From NCBI RefSeq assembly GCF_022884085.1, contig NZ_JAGGCS010000019.1, positions 16,745 to 80,744 on the forward strand: DNA of 64,000 nt, in the 5' to 3' direction. The number at the start of each line of letters is the position of its first letter. Position 1 is the stretch's first letter. The translations under genes were made by a program, and so were the position numbers. Under the pieces are notes generated by a model. It worked only from the letters and a program-made list of their open reading frames with translations, searched no databases and had not been told where the DNA came from. Source of the stretch: Paenirhizobium cremeum. GTDB taxonomy: Bacteria; Pseudomonadota; Alphaproteobacteria; Rhizobiales; Rhizobiaceae. This document shows positions 8,145 through 16,388 of this stretch, piece after piece.

Positions 8145-8843
8145 ATGGGATCGAACGACTTTGTGACTATCTTTTTTCTGGTGGCGGCAGTCCTGATTTT
8201 CCTGCAGCTACGCAGTGTGCTCGGTCGCCGTACCGGGAATGAGAAGCCGCCTTTTGATCCTTATTCGCCTCGCGACCTTGCCAAGGGGCCTGGCAGCGAT
8301 GACGGAAAGGTTGTCACTCTGCCCCGCCGCGATGAACAGGGAAGCGACGAGCGTTTTGCCGTCGTCGATGCCTTCGCCGCCCCTGGCACGGAACTGAACG
8401 AATCACTGCGTGAACTGGTCAAACAGGACCAGAATTTCAACCCGAAGGAGTTTCTCAACGGCGCCCGCATGGCTTACGAGATGATCGTGATGGCCTATGC
8501 CGATGGGGATCGCAAAACCCTGAAGAGTCTTCTCTCCCGGGAGGTGCTGGAAGGCTTCGAGGCTGCGATCTCGGAACGGGAAGCCCGCGGGGAAGTGGTG
8601 AAGTCCACCTTTGTCGGCATTGAAAAGGCCGATATACTTCAAGCCGCGATCAAGGACGGTGAAGAGCAGGTGACCGTTCGCATCGTCTGCCAGTTGATTA
8701 CCGCGACGTATGACAAGACCGGCAAGCTGATCGATGGTGATGCGGAAGCCGTTTCCGAGGTCAACGATCTCTGGACCTTTGCGCGCGACGTCCGCTCGCG
8801 CGACCCTAACTGGAAGCTGATCGCGACCGAATCCGAGCTATGA
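8145..8843 (+). CDS. Tim44/TimA family membrane-anchored protein
   Basis: Bacterial relative of the mitochondrial import subunit Tim44 (Tim44-like domain). Residues 7-25 form one N-terminal membrane anchor (VTIFFLVAAVLIFLQL), followed by a charged linker and then the Tim44-like domain from about residue 80 (FNPKEFLNGARMAYEMIVMAYADGDRKTLKSLLS) to the C-terminal DLWTFARDVRSRDPNWKLIAT. Family members sit at the inner membrane facing the cytoplasm; their partner in bacteria is not settled. ATGA overlap with mltA suggests linked production. Opposite secB and fxsA, consistent with an envelope and export neighbourhood. Confidence 0.88.
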   Translation: MGSNDFVTIFFLVAAVLIFLQLRSVLGRRTGNEKPPFDPYSPRDLAKGPGSDDGKVVTLPRRDEQGSDERFAVVDAFAAPGTELNESLRELVKQDQNFNPKEFLNGARMAYEMIVMAYADGDRKTLKSLLSREVLEGFEAAISEREARGEVVKSTFVGIEKADILQAAIKDGEEQVTVRIVCQLITATYDKTGKLIDGDAEAVSEVNDLWTFARDVRSRDPNWKLIATESEL

Positions 8844-9961
8844 CTGGCGCCGCGGCATCGTTCAGGCTGAAACCGGTAACCTTCGACGATCTCGAGGGTT
8901 GGGATCGGGACGACCCGTCGCCGCTTTTTAACGCGCTTGCCGCCTGTCGGCGTCACATTCGAGAGGTAAAGCCTTACCGTACGGGTGCAACAGGGCTTTC
9001 GTCCGCCGATCTCCTGCCGCTGCTGGATCTTGCCGCGAGCGTCGCGCCGCAAAACGCTGCCCAGGCGAGGGCATTTTTCGAGACGGAATGTCGGCCCTTT
9101 CTGATCGAGCCGGAAAACGGCGGCCGGGGGTTCGTGACCGCCTTTTACGAGCCGGAAGTCGAAGTGCGGGAGGAGCCGGACGAGGAGTTCCGCTTTCCCT
9201 TCTACAGGCGCCCCGATGACCTTGTCGATCTCGACGACGACAACCGGCCCGCGGATATGGATGCAAGCTATGCCTTCGGTTGTTTGAAGGATGGCGCTGT
9301 TTCTCCTTACCCGGATCGCCGGGCCATTGACGAAGGCCATCTCGCAGGCAGGGGTTTGGAGATAGCCTGGGCGCGATCAAAGGTGGATGTCTTCTATGTT
9401 CACGTTCAGGGCGCGGCCCGACTCCGGTATGCCGACGGTCGCATAGGCCGCATCACTTATGCCGCTAAGGCCGGCCATCCATTCTCCGGTATCGGCAAGC
9501 TGTTAGTCGATACCGGCGAAATCCCCCTTGCCGGGATATCCATGCAGTCGATCCGCGCCTGGTTCGCGGCCCATCCTGAAAGGGTGAACGAAGTCCTCTG
9601 GCATAACCGGTCCTACATCTTCTTCCGTGAGGCCGAGGTGCCGGACCCGAACCTTGGTCCGATCGCTGCGGCAAAGGTGCCTCTGGTTGCAGGCCGCTCG
9701 CTGGCGGTCGACCGGTTGATTCACAGCTTCGGCTTTCCCTTCTTCATCCGATCGGAGAGCCTGACATGCATCGACGATGGACAGCCCTTTGCCCGGCTGA
9801 TGCTGGCGCTCGATACGGGATCGGCGATTGTCGGTCCCGCGCGCGGCGATATTTTTACCGGCTCCGGCGACGAGGCGGGCGAACGTGCCGGCGCCGTGCG
9901 AAATGCGGCCGACTTCTATATACTCGTCCCGAAAGAGGCGGCTTCGAGGTTCGGCTGGTGA
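8840..9961 (+). CDS. mltA: Murein transglycosylase A (MltA domain) without visible signal peptide
   Basis: Lytic transglycosylase fold protein predicted to cleave peptidoglycan glycan strands to 1,6-anhydro ends. The MltA domain begins near residue 90 (GRGFVTAFYEPEVEV); the C-terminal 3D domain carries ARLMLALDTGSAIVGPARGDIFTGSGDEA with the catalytic aspartates. YVHVQGAARLRYADG lies between them. Oddly, the N-terminus MTGAAASFRLKPVTFDDLEGW has no hydrophobic export signal or lipobox, and the ATGA overlap with timA leaves no obvious room for one. Either export differs from E. coli MltA or the true start is elsewhere. First of a coupled mltA-smr-xre string. Confidence 0.9.
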   Translation: MTGAAASFRLKPVTFDDLEGWDRDDPSPLFNALAACRRHIREVKPYRTGATGLSSADLLPLLDLAASVAPQNAAQARAFFETECRPFLIEPENGGRGFVTAFYEPEVEVREEPDEEFRFPFYRRPDDLVDLDDDNRPADMDASYAFGCLKDGAVSPYPDRRAIDEGHLAGRGLEIAWARSKVDVFYVHVQGAARLRYADGRIGRITYAAKAGHPFSGIGKLLVDTGEIPLAGISMQSIRAWFAAHPERVNEVLWHNRSYIFFREAEVPDPNLGPIAAAKVPLVAGRSLAVDRLIHSFGFPFFIRSESLTCIDDGQPFARLMLALDTGSAIVGPARGDIFTGSGDEAGERAGAVRNAADFYILVPKEAASRFGW

Positions 9962-10521
9962 AGGGCAAGGGAAAACTCAGCGCGGAAGATCGTATCCTGT
10001 GGGGCAAGGTCGCCCGGTCGACGAGGCCGATGCCGGGTCGCCTCGAGGAACTCGCAGAATTCGAGGAAATCTTCGTCGAGCCCGCATCTGAGGACAAGGC
10101 GGCGCCTTCGGCTTCGGTGGCTCCCGTTGGCGACGTGGCTGGCACGCAGGCCGGGCAGAAGAAAACCCTGGGGGGAATACGTCATCCGCTGGAGAAACCG
10201 GTCAAGCGCAAGCTGTCGCGCGGTCATCTCGCGCTTGAGGCCCGCATCGATCTTCATGGCCTGATCCAGAGCGAGGCGCACGGCATCCTTCTCGACTTTC
10301 TCCTGCGCGCCCATGACAGGGGCTTGCGGCATGTGCTGGTGATCACCGGCAAGGGGCGTTCCATGGGAAGCGACGGCGCGCTGAAACGCTCGGTCCCGCT
10401 CTGGTTTTCCAAGCCCGAGTTCCGCTTTCTCATTTCGTCCTACGAGACGGCCGCTCGTCAGCATGGCGGGGAGGGCGCGCTCTATGTCCGACTGTCGCGA
10501 GGCAGGGGGGATCGCGGATGA
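9958..10521 (+). CDS. Smr domain protein
   Basis: Small MutS-related (Smr) domain protein; such domains act as endonucleases on DNA or RNA, in repair or in rescue of stalled ribosomes in some species. The Smr core is in the C-terminal half: LEARIDLHGLIQSEAH (the conserved LDLHG-like motif) and VLVITGKGRS (the TGxG motif) near residue 130. The first ~90 residues are charged and poorly conserved. I chose the GTG that overlaps the mltA stop as GTGA, giving 187 residues. Coupled upstream to mltA and downstream (ATGA) to the regulator xre. Confidence 0.88.
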   Translation: MKGKGKLSAEDRILWGKVARSTRPMPGRLEELAEFEEIFVEPASEDKAAPSASVAPVGDVAGTQAGQKKTLGGIRHPLEKPVKRKLSRGHLALEARIDLHGLIQSEAHGILLDFLLRAHDRGLRHVLVITGKGRSMGSDGALKRSVPLWFSKPEFRFLISSYETAARQHGGEGALYVRLSRGRGDRG

Positions 10522-10883
10522 CGCCGTTCGGCGAAGCGCTGCGACGGTTGCGGGAAAAGAAGGGCGTTTCCCAAAAGGAAATGGCGGCCGCGATCGGCGT
10601 ATCTCCGGCCTATCTTTCCGCTCTGGAACACGGCCGAAAGGGGAAACCGAATTTCGATTTCCTCCAGCGTGTCGCCGGCTATTTCAATATCATCTGGGAT
10701 GAGGCGGAGGAACTTTTTGCCATCGCCGGCGTGTCCGATCCGAGGGTGGTTGTCGATACCGCGGGCCTGCCCGCCGAATATACCGCTTTCGCCAATGAAC
10801 TGGCCCGCAGGATTCGCACGCTCCCCCCGGATGTGCTAAAGCAACTCACTGATCTGCTCGAAGCCGCAAAAAAGCCGGCTTGA
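10518..10883 (+). CDS. XRE-family helix-turn-helix regulator
   Basis: Small DNA-binding protein. The Cro/C1-type helix-turn-helix occupies residues 4-65 (FGEALRRLREKKGVSQKEM then AAAIGVSPAYLSALEHGRKG). The C-terminal part, ending ELARRIRTLPPDVLKQLTDLLEAA, looks helical and may mediate dimerisation. ATGA overlap with smr, so it is made from the same transcript. Just upstream of gyrB; whether it regulates its own operon or gyrB cannot be told. No small-molecule domain is visible. Confidence 0.87.
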   Translation: MTPFGEALRRLREKKGVSQKEMAAAIGVSPAYLSALEHGRKGKPNFDFLQRVAGYFNIIWDEAEELFAIAGVSDPRVVVDTAGLPAEYTAFANELARRIRTLPPDVLKQLTDLLEAAKKPA

Positions 10884-10928
10884 AACGCTCTAAGGCCGCC
10901 ATATCCACGGGTTTCGCGCGGCCCGCCT

Positions 10929-10956
10929 TTGGAACTTGCGTCAAACCTCCTATAGT
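10929..10956 (+). promoter_or_regulatory. Candidate gyrB promoter
   Basis: TTGGAA, a 16-base spacer and TATAGT resemble housekeeping -35 and -10 elements. They end 65 bases before the gyrB ATG. Sequence match only. Confidence 0.4.
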
Positions 10957-11021
10957 CGATGCGCTCGATGGCGCTGATTCGATATCGACGCTTTGAACAT
11001 CATGACTGGAAAGATTGCTGA

Positions 11022-13457
11022 ATGACCGACATGCCGATCAAGGAAAATGATGGTCCGGCCGAATACGGCGCGGATTCGATCAAGGTGCTGAAGGGGCTTG
11101 ATGCAGTCCGCAAGCGCCCCGGCATGTATATCGGTGACACCGACGACGGCTCGGGTCTGCATCACATGGTCTACGAAGTCGTCGATAACGCGATCGACGA
11201 AGCGTTGGCCGGTCATGCCGATATAGTGACGGTGACCCTGAATGCCGACGGCTCCGTAACCGTGACGGACAACGGTCGTGGCATCCCGACGGATATCCAC
11301 CCGACCGAAGGTGTCTCCGCTGCCGAAGTCATCATGACGCAGCTCCATGCCGGCGGTAAGTTCGACCAGAATTCCTACAAGGTTTCGGGCGGTCTTCACG
11401 GCGTGGGGGTCTCGGTCGTCAACGCGCTCTCGGTCAAGCTGAGCCTCAAGATCCGCCGCAGCGGCAAGATCCACGAGATGAGCTTCACCCACGGCGTGGC
11501 GGACGCGCCGCTGAAGGTCACGGGTGATTATGAGGGCCGCTCTGGCACCGAAGTTACGTTCCTGCCAAGCGCCGAAACCTTCACCAGGACCGAATTCGAC
11601 TATGCGACGCTGGAACACCGCCTGCGCGAACTCGCCTTCCTCAACTCGGGTGTCCGCATCCTGCTGACCGACAAGCGCAAGTCAGACATCCGCGAAGAAG
11701 AGATGGTCTATGACGGCGGCCTTGAGGCCTTCGTGCGTTTCCTCGACCGCGCCAAGAAGCCGCTGGTCGAAAAGCCGGTCGCGATCCGTGGCGAGAAGGA
11801 CGGCATCACCGTCGAGGTCGCCATGTGGTGGAACGACAGCTACCACGAAAACGTGCTCTGCTTCACCAACAACATTCCGCAACGCGATGGCGGCACCCAC
11901 ATGGCCGGCTTCCGCGCCGCCCTGACCCGACAGATTACCTCCTATGCCGATACCTCCGGCATCATCAAGAAGGAAAAGGTGACGCTGACCGGGGATGACT
12001 GCCGCGAAGGCCTGACGGCCGTGCTGTCCGTCAAGGTTCCGGATCCGAAGTTCTCGTCTCAGACCAAGGACAAGCTGGTTTCGTCTGAAGTCCGTCCCGT
12101 CGTTGAAAGCCTGGTCAACGAGGCTCTTTCCACCTGGCTAGAGGAACATCCCTCGGATGCCAAGATCCTTGTCGGCAAGGTGGTCGAGGCCGCGGTCGCC
12201 CGCGAAGCGGCGCGAAAGGCCCGGGAACTGACACGGCGCAAGGGCGCGCTCGATATCGCATCGCTGCCGGGCAAGCTCGCCGACTGCTCGGAGCGCGATC
12301 CCGCCAAATCGGAACTCTTCCTGGTCGAGGGCGACTCGGCGGGCGGTTCGGCAAAGCAGGGCCGCTCGCGCGAGACGCAGGCCATCCTGCCGCTGCGCGG
12401 CAAGATCCTGAACGTGGAACGGGCGCGTTTCGACAAGATGCTGTCGAGCCAGGAAATCGGTACGCTCATCACCGCGCTCGGCACCTCCATCGGCAAGGAC
12501 GAGTTCAACGCGGACAAGCTGCGGTATCACAAGATCATCATCATGACAGATGCTGACGTCGACGGCGCCCACATCCGCACACTGCTGCTGACCTTCTTCT
12601 TCCGCCAAATGCCGGAACTGATCGAGCGCGGTCATCTCTACATTGCCCAGCCGCCGCTCTATAAGGTTGCTCGCGGGAAGTCCGTCCAGTATCTGAAGGA
12701 CGAGAAGGCGCTTGAAGACTACCTCATTACCATGGGCATCGAAGAAGCCACGCTGACGCTGGGCAATGGTGAGGTCAGGGCCGGGCAGGATCTGCGCGAT
12801 GTCATCCAGGATGCGCTGAGATTGCGCTCCCTTGTCGATGGATTGCATTCGCGTTACAACCGCAACGTCATTGAACAGGCGGCAATTGCCGGAGCACTCA
12901 ATCCGGAACTCACCGATAATCATGCCCGCGCCGAGGAAACTGCCGCCGAAGTGGCTAGGCGCCTCGATCTCATCGCCGAGGAAACCGAACGCGGCTGGAC
13001 CGGTCATGTCACCGAGGAGGGCGGTTTGCGCTTCGAGCGCATGGTCCGCGGCGTCAAGGAAGTGGCGTCCATTGACGTCGCCTTGATCGGTTCCGCCGAT
13101 GCGCGCCATATCGACCAGCTTACGCCGCGTCTCCACGATATTTATGCCGCTCCGCCGAAGCTCGCTCGCAAGGACGATCGCACGGAAATTTCCGGCCCGC
13201 GGGCACTGCTGGATTCCATCTTCGCCGCCGGTCGCAAGGGTCTCACCATGCAGCGTTATAAAGGACTTGGCGAAATGAACGCCGAGCAACTCTGGGAAAC
13301 GACGCTCGATCCGAATGTCCGTTCGCTGCTGCAGGTGAGGGTGAGCGACGCAACCGATGCTGACGGTTTGTTCTCGCGCCTGATGGGCGACGAGGTCGAG
13401 CCTCGACGCGAGTTCATTCAGGACAACGCGCTGAGCGTTGCCAATCTCGATATCTGA
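11022..13457 (+). CDS. gyrB: DNA gyrase subunit B
   Basis: ATPase subunit of gyrase, which introduces negative supercoils ahead of replication and transcription. The GHKL ATP site is at the N-terminus (VVDNAIDEALAGHAD, TVTDNGRGIPTDIHP, GGLHGVGVSVVNALS). The TOPRIM metal site reads EGDSAGGSAKQGR and TDADVDGAHIRTLLL. The C-terminal YKGLGEMNAEQLWETT completes the family pattern. Length 811 is usual for this group. Closeness to the presumed oriC fits the position of gyrB in relatives. It is its own unit, followed by a pair of parS-like sites. Confidence 0.98.
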   Translation: MTDMPIKENDGPAEYGADSIKVLKGLDAVRKRPGMYIGDTDDGSGLHHMVYEVVDNAIDEALAGHADIVTVTLNADGSVTVTDNGRGIPTDIHPTEGVSAAEVIMTQLHAGGKFDQNSYKVSGGLHGVGVSVVNALSVKLSLKIRRSGKIHEMSFTHGVADAPLKVTGDYEGRSGTEVTFLPSAETFTRTEFDYATLEHRLRELAFLNSGVRILLTDKRKSDIREEEMVYDGGLEAFVRFLDRAKKPLVEKPVAIRGEKDGITVEVAMWWNDSYHENVLCFTNNIPQRDGGTHMAGFRAALTRQITSYADTSGIIKKEKVTLTGDDCREGLTAVLSVKVPDPKFSSQTKDKLVSSEVRPVVESLVNEALSTWLEEHPSDAKILVGKVVEAAVAREAARKARELTRRKGALDIASLPGKLADCSERDPAKSELFLVEGDSAGGSAKQGRSRETQAILPLRGKILNVERARFDKMLSSQEIGTLITALGTSIGKDEFNADKLRYHKIIIMTDADVDGAHIRTLLLTFFFRQMPELIERGHLYIAQPPLYKVARGKSVQYLKDEKALEDYLITMGIEEATLTLGNGEVRAGQDLRDVIQDALRLRSLVDGLHSRYNRNVIEQAAIAGALNPELTDNHARAEETAAEVARRLDLIAEETERGWTGHVTEEGGLRFERMVRGVKEVASIDVALIGSADARHIDQLTPRLHDIYAAPPKLARKDDRTEISGPRALLDSIFAAGRKGLTMQRYKGLGEMNAEQLWETTLDPNVRSLLQVRVSDATDADGLFSRLMGDEVEPRREFIQDNALSVANLDI

Positions 13458-13467
13458 TATCGGAAAA

Positions 13468-13481
13468 GTTTCACGTGAATC
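13468..13481. promoter_or_regulatory. parS-like site (first of an inverted pair)
   Basis: GTTTCACGTGAATC matches the ParB consensus GTTTCACGTGAAAC with one mismatch. It sits 11 bases after the gyrB stop, with its centre 26 bases from that of the second site. Confidence 0.75.
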
Positions 13482-13493
13482 CGGCTAAGGAGT

Positions 13494-13507
13494 GATTCAC
13501 GTGAAAC
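13494..13507. promoter_or_regulatory. parS-like site (second of an inverted pair)
   Basis: GATTCACGTGAAAC is the exact reverse complement of the site at 13468 and one mismatch from the ParB consensus. It lies between gyrB and the end of the facing nitroreductase gene. The two sites could also form a hairpin in RNA, but the full match to parS in each arm favours ParB binding. Confidence 0.75.
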
Positions 13508-13529
13508 ATTTGGTTAATGAAACTGGTGT

Positions 13530-14126
13530 TCAGTTCTTGAAGCTGCCGCTGAAGGCAACTGCAGAAAGCGGCTTGCGCTGGTTCGGTACTTCCCGTTCCT
13601 GAAGCGTCGGCGGCAGCAGCGACCTCTCGCCACGACGGCCGATTGCAACGGCGGCCTCGGCGCGATATCCCGCCGGGGCACGAAGAACTTCAACGGCCCG
13701 GTCGAAATCAACGCCGCCCATAGCGTGCGCAGCGTAGCCGGAATGCATTGCCTGCAGCGCCATCATGGCCCATGCCGCGCCGGTGTCGAAGCTGTGGCTA
13801 CGGAAGGGGCGGGGCTCGGAACCGTCATCGCGCCGGCTCAAGGTGTCAGAGAACAGAAAGACCAGGGCCGAAGCCGACTTGGCCCAGACCTGATTCGACT
13901 CGACCAGAAGCCCCAGGAAACTCTCCCACTCGGGCGTCGTGTTCAGTGCATAGACGAAACGCCAAGGCTGGTAGTTGCTTCCCGACGGTGCCCAATGCGC
14001 CGCTTCGAGGATGGTCAAGAGATCCGCTTCGGGCATCGCCTCGCCGGTGAAGGAGCGGGGCGACCAGCGATCAAGAAACATGGGGTGGATGGCATATTCG
14101 GAGTGGCGGTCGTTGCTGGTTGTCAT
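13530..14126 (-). CDS. Nitroreductase family protein
   Basis: FMN-dependent NAD(P)H oxidoreductase of the nitroreductase superfamily. The FMN-binding N-terminal pattern DRWSPRSFTGEAMPEADLLTILEAAHWAPSGSNYQPWRF is clear at about residues 17-55 (given here as successive motifs DRWSPRSF and HWAPSGSNYQPWRF). The C-terminal GRRGERSLLPPTLQERE is typical of small single-domain members. I chose the ATG giving MTTSNDRHSEYAIHP (198 residues); a longer frame upstream encodes a low-complexity arginine/proline leader. Natural substrate unknown. Converges on gyrB. Confidence 0.9.
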   Translation of the reverse strand: MTTSNDRHSEYAIHPMFLDRWSPRSFTGEAMPEADLLTILEAAHWAPSGSNYQPWRFVYALNTTPEWESFLGLLVESNQVWAKSASALVFLFSDTLSRRDDGSEPRPFRSHSFDTGAAWAMMALQAMHSGYAAHAMGGVDFDRAVEVLRAPAGYRAEAAVAIGRRGERSLLPPTLQEREVPNQRKPLSAVAFSGSFKN

Positions 14127-14442
14127 CGGTAAACCTGTAGGGGGGAGGAGGATTGCGCCGTGTGGCGCGGTCAGAAGATATTGCGACGGCCGGAGCTTGC
14201 AAGTCCGGCCGGGCGGATTTCGAGGCACTCTTTCCCATCGGCATAGGCCAGGAGGGGATCGATAACCATCCTTCCCCGCGAAACATTAATTCCCCCCTGG
14301 CATTATGATGCGGCCGGGATGGCAATATCCCGCCACCAAAGGACGAATTCACAAGGGAGTTTCCATTAGGGCAAACTCTGGTAGTTTTTAACGAATGAAG
14401 CGCAGAATCGCGGAATGACGGCAGCGGAAAGGCGATCGCCCC
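14127..14442. other. Intergenic region between nitroreductase and phaZ
   Basis: A 316-base divergent gap that must hold the promoters of both genes. I found no convincing sigma-70 or sigma-54 promoter. There is a small hairpin near 14315-14332 (arms CGGGAT and ATCCCG) and a weak one at 14357-14378 (arms GAGTTT and AAACTC) followed by a T run, which could act as a leader attenuator. No conserved ORF or RNA recognised. Confidence 0.4.
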
Positions 14443-15723
14443 ATGTTCTACCAGCTCTATGAATTGAATCACGCGGCGATGGCCCCGTTCAGGGCAAGTG
14501 CCGATGTCATGCGCCTCGCCTATCGCAGCCCGCTCAATCCCCTTTCCCACACTGTGCTCGGCCGCACGCTGGCGGCGGGGTTCGAGGTCTTCGAACGTGT
14601 CACGCGGCGCTACGGAAAACCGGAATTCGGCCTGCCGACCACGACGGTCGACGGTCACATGGTGGCCGTCACCGAGGAGATCGTCTGGAAAAAGCCGTTC
14701 TGCAATCTCATCCATTTCAAGCGCGATCTGCCGCCGTCCGTGGAACAGGGACCACGCATCCTGATCGTCGCGCCGATGTCAGGCCATTATGCCACGCTGC
14801 TGCGTGGAACGGTCGAGGCCCTGATCCAGAGCGCCGACGTTTACATTACCGACTGGATCGATGCCCGCACCGTGCCGCTTACGGACGGCAATTTCGATCT
14901 CGACGACTACATCGACTATGTGATCGAGATCCTTCACCATCTGGGCAAGGGCACCAATGTAGTGGCGGTCTGCCAGCCCTCGGTTCCGGTTCTTGCGGCC
15001 GTGTCCGTCATGGAAGCCAATGACGATCCGCTGTCGCCGGCGTCCATGACGCTGATGGGCGGCCCGATCGATACCCGCATCAATCCGACTGCGGTCAACG
15101 AACTGGCGCAGAACAAGCCACTCGACTGGTTCCGCGACAATGTCATCATGAACGTGCCCTGGCCCCAGCCCGGCTTCATGCGCGCCGTCTATCCCGGTTT
15201 CCTTCAGCTTTCGGGATTTATGTCGATGAATCTCGACCGGCACATGATCGCCCACAAGGATTTCTACATGCACCTCGTCAAGAATGACGGGGACTCGGCC
15301 GAGAAGCATCGCGATTTCTACGACGAGTATCTGGCTGTCATGGACCTGACCGCGGAGTTCTATCTCCAGACTGTCGATACGGTCTTCATCCGGCATGCCC
15401 TGCCAAAGGGTGACATGACCCATCGAGGCAATCCCGTCAATCCGACCGCTATCCGCAACGTGGCGCTTCTGACCGTGGAAGGGGAGAACGACGACATCTC
15501 TGGCGTCGGGCAGACGAAGGCTGCCCAGACGCTTTGCGTCAACATTCCGGAAAACATGCGCATGCATTACATGCAGCCGGATGTCGGCCACTACGGCGTG
15601 TTCAACGGTTCGCGCTTCCGCCGGGAAATTGCGCCCCGGATCATCGCCTTCGCGAAGCAGCATACGCCGGTGGCCAAGGCAGGCCCGGTCAAGCGGGTCA
15701 TCAAGGGCGGCAAGTCGGCCTGA
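14443..15723 (+). CDS. phaZ: Intracellular polyhydroxybutyrate depolymerase
   Basis: Breaks down stored poly-3-hydroxybutyrate granules in the cytoplasm to hydroxybutyrate units for energy and carbon. The nucleophile is a cysteine in the lipase-box-like motif VCQPS (C177), the mark of the PhaZa1-type intracellular enzymes. APMSGHYATLLRGTVEAL precedes it, and MQPDVGHYGVFNGSRFRR near the C-terminus carries the catalytic histidine. Length 426 is typical. No signal peptide, as expected. PHB is a usual reserve in rhizobia. A stable hairpin follows the stop. Confidence 0.95.
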   Translation: MFYQLYELNHAAMAPFRASADVMRLAYRSPLNPLSHTVLGRTLAAGFEVFERVTRRYGKPEFGLPTTTVDGHMVAVTEEIVWKKPFCNLIHFKRDLPPSVEQGPRILIVAPMSGHYATLLRGTVEALIQSADVYITDWIDARTVPLTDGNFDLDDYIDYVIEILHHLGKGTNVVAVCQPSVPVLAAVSVMEANDDPLSPASMTLMGGPIDTRINPTAVNELAQNKPLDWFRDNVIMNVPWPQPGFMRAVYPGFLQLSGFMSMNLDRHMIAHKDFYMHLVKNDGDSAEKHRDFYDEYLAVMDLTAEFYLQTVDTVFIRHALPKGDMTHRGNPVNPTAIRNVALLTVEGENDDISGVGQTKAAQTLCVNIPENMRMHYMQPDVGHYGVFNGSRFRREIAPRIIAFAKQHTPVAKAGPVKRVIKGGKSA

Positions 15724-15744
15724 CGGAACGGTCGATTTTCTTTG

Positions 15745-15772
15745 GGCAATTCAGGCTCTTGCCTGAATTGCC
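15745..15772 (+). terminator. Hairpin terminator after phaZ
   Basis: Perfect 12-base stem (GGCAATTCAGGC and its complement) with a TCTT loop, 22 bases after the stop. The following sequence is only weakly T-rich, so efficiency is uncertain. Confidence 0.6.
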
Positions 15773-15858
15773 GGGACTTTGCCTTGAAGGCGGGGAGAGC
15801 GTTTACCACATCGATTTCATCGGGCGGCATCTCGCCCCCGTGCAAAAGCGAAGGGTAG

Positions 15859-16293
15859 ATGATGATGAACCAGTCAGCATTGCTTCGTCCGGACTGGACG
15901 CCGGCAACTGTCGCCTTGATGGTGCTCGGCTTCGTGGTCTTCTGGCCGCTGGGTCTGGCCATGCTTGCCTATATCCTGTTCGGCGATCGCTTCCGCGATT
16001 TCAAGCGGGAGGCTAACCGCTCCGCCGATGGTATCTTTTCGAAATGCCGCAGTGGTCGCTACGGCCGCAGCCACTTCTCGACCGGCAACGTCGCCTTCGA
16101 CGATTGGCGCAAGGCCGAGCTTGACCGGATCGAGGAAGAACGCCGAAAGCTCGACGAGATGCGGGCGGAATTCGACAGCTACCTGCGCGAGCTTCGCCGT
16201 GCCAAGGACCAGGAAGAGTTCGATCGTTTCATGCGCGAGCGGGCCAATGCCCGCAAGGATGACGGTGCGGCCTCCGGCTATTCCGGCGTCTGA
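15859..16293 (+). CDS. DUF2852 membrane protein of unknown function
   Basis: A 144-residue protein with one long hydrophobic segment at about residues 18-42 (VALMVLGFVVFWPLGLAMLAY) and a charged, probably coiled C-terminal part rich in Glu, Arg and Lys (residues 85-135). The pattern matches the DUF2852 family, found mainly in alphaproteobacteria and without known function. Three ATG codons in a row make the exact start ambiguous by six bases. Has its own terminator, so it is likely monocistronic. Confidence 0.82.
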   Translation: MMMNQSALLRPDWTPATVALMVLGFVVFWPLGLAMLAYILFGDRFRDFKREANRSADGIFSKCRSGRYGRSHFSTGNVAFDDWRKAELDRIEEERRKLDEMRAEFDSYLRELRRAKDQEEFDRFMRERANARKDDGAASGYSGV

Positions 16294-16321
16294 GCAGACG
16301 CCGCCATGGATGCAGATGATA

Positions 16322-16349
16322 GCCGGCACCTCCGGGTGCCGGTCTTTTT
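16322..16349 (+). terminator. Rho-independent terminator after the DUF2852 gene
   Basis: Stem CCGGCACC with its complement around a TCCG loop, then CTTTTTT. Classic intrinsic terminator form. Confidence 0.85.
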
Positions 16350-16388
16350 TGTGGAGCGAATAAAGTTCGAATCGGCTAGAAAGAAGCC

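Noticed and set aside
14299..14312. TGGCATTATGATGC upstream of phaZ as a sigma-54 promoter
   Set aside because: The spacing between the GG and GC elements is one base short of the sigma-54 requirement.
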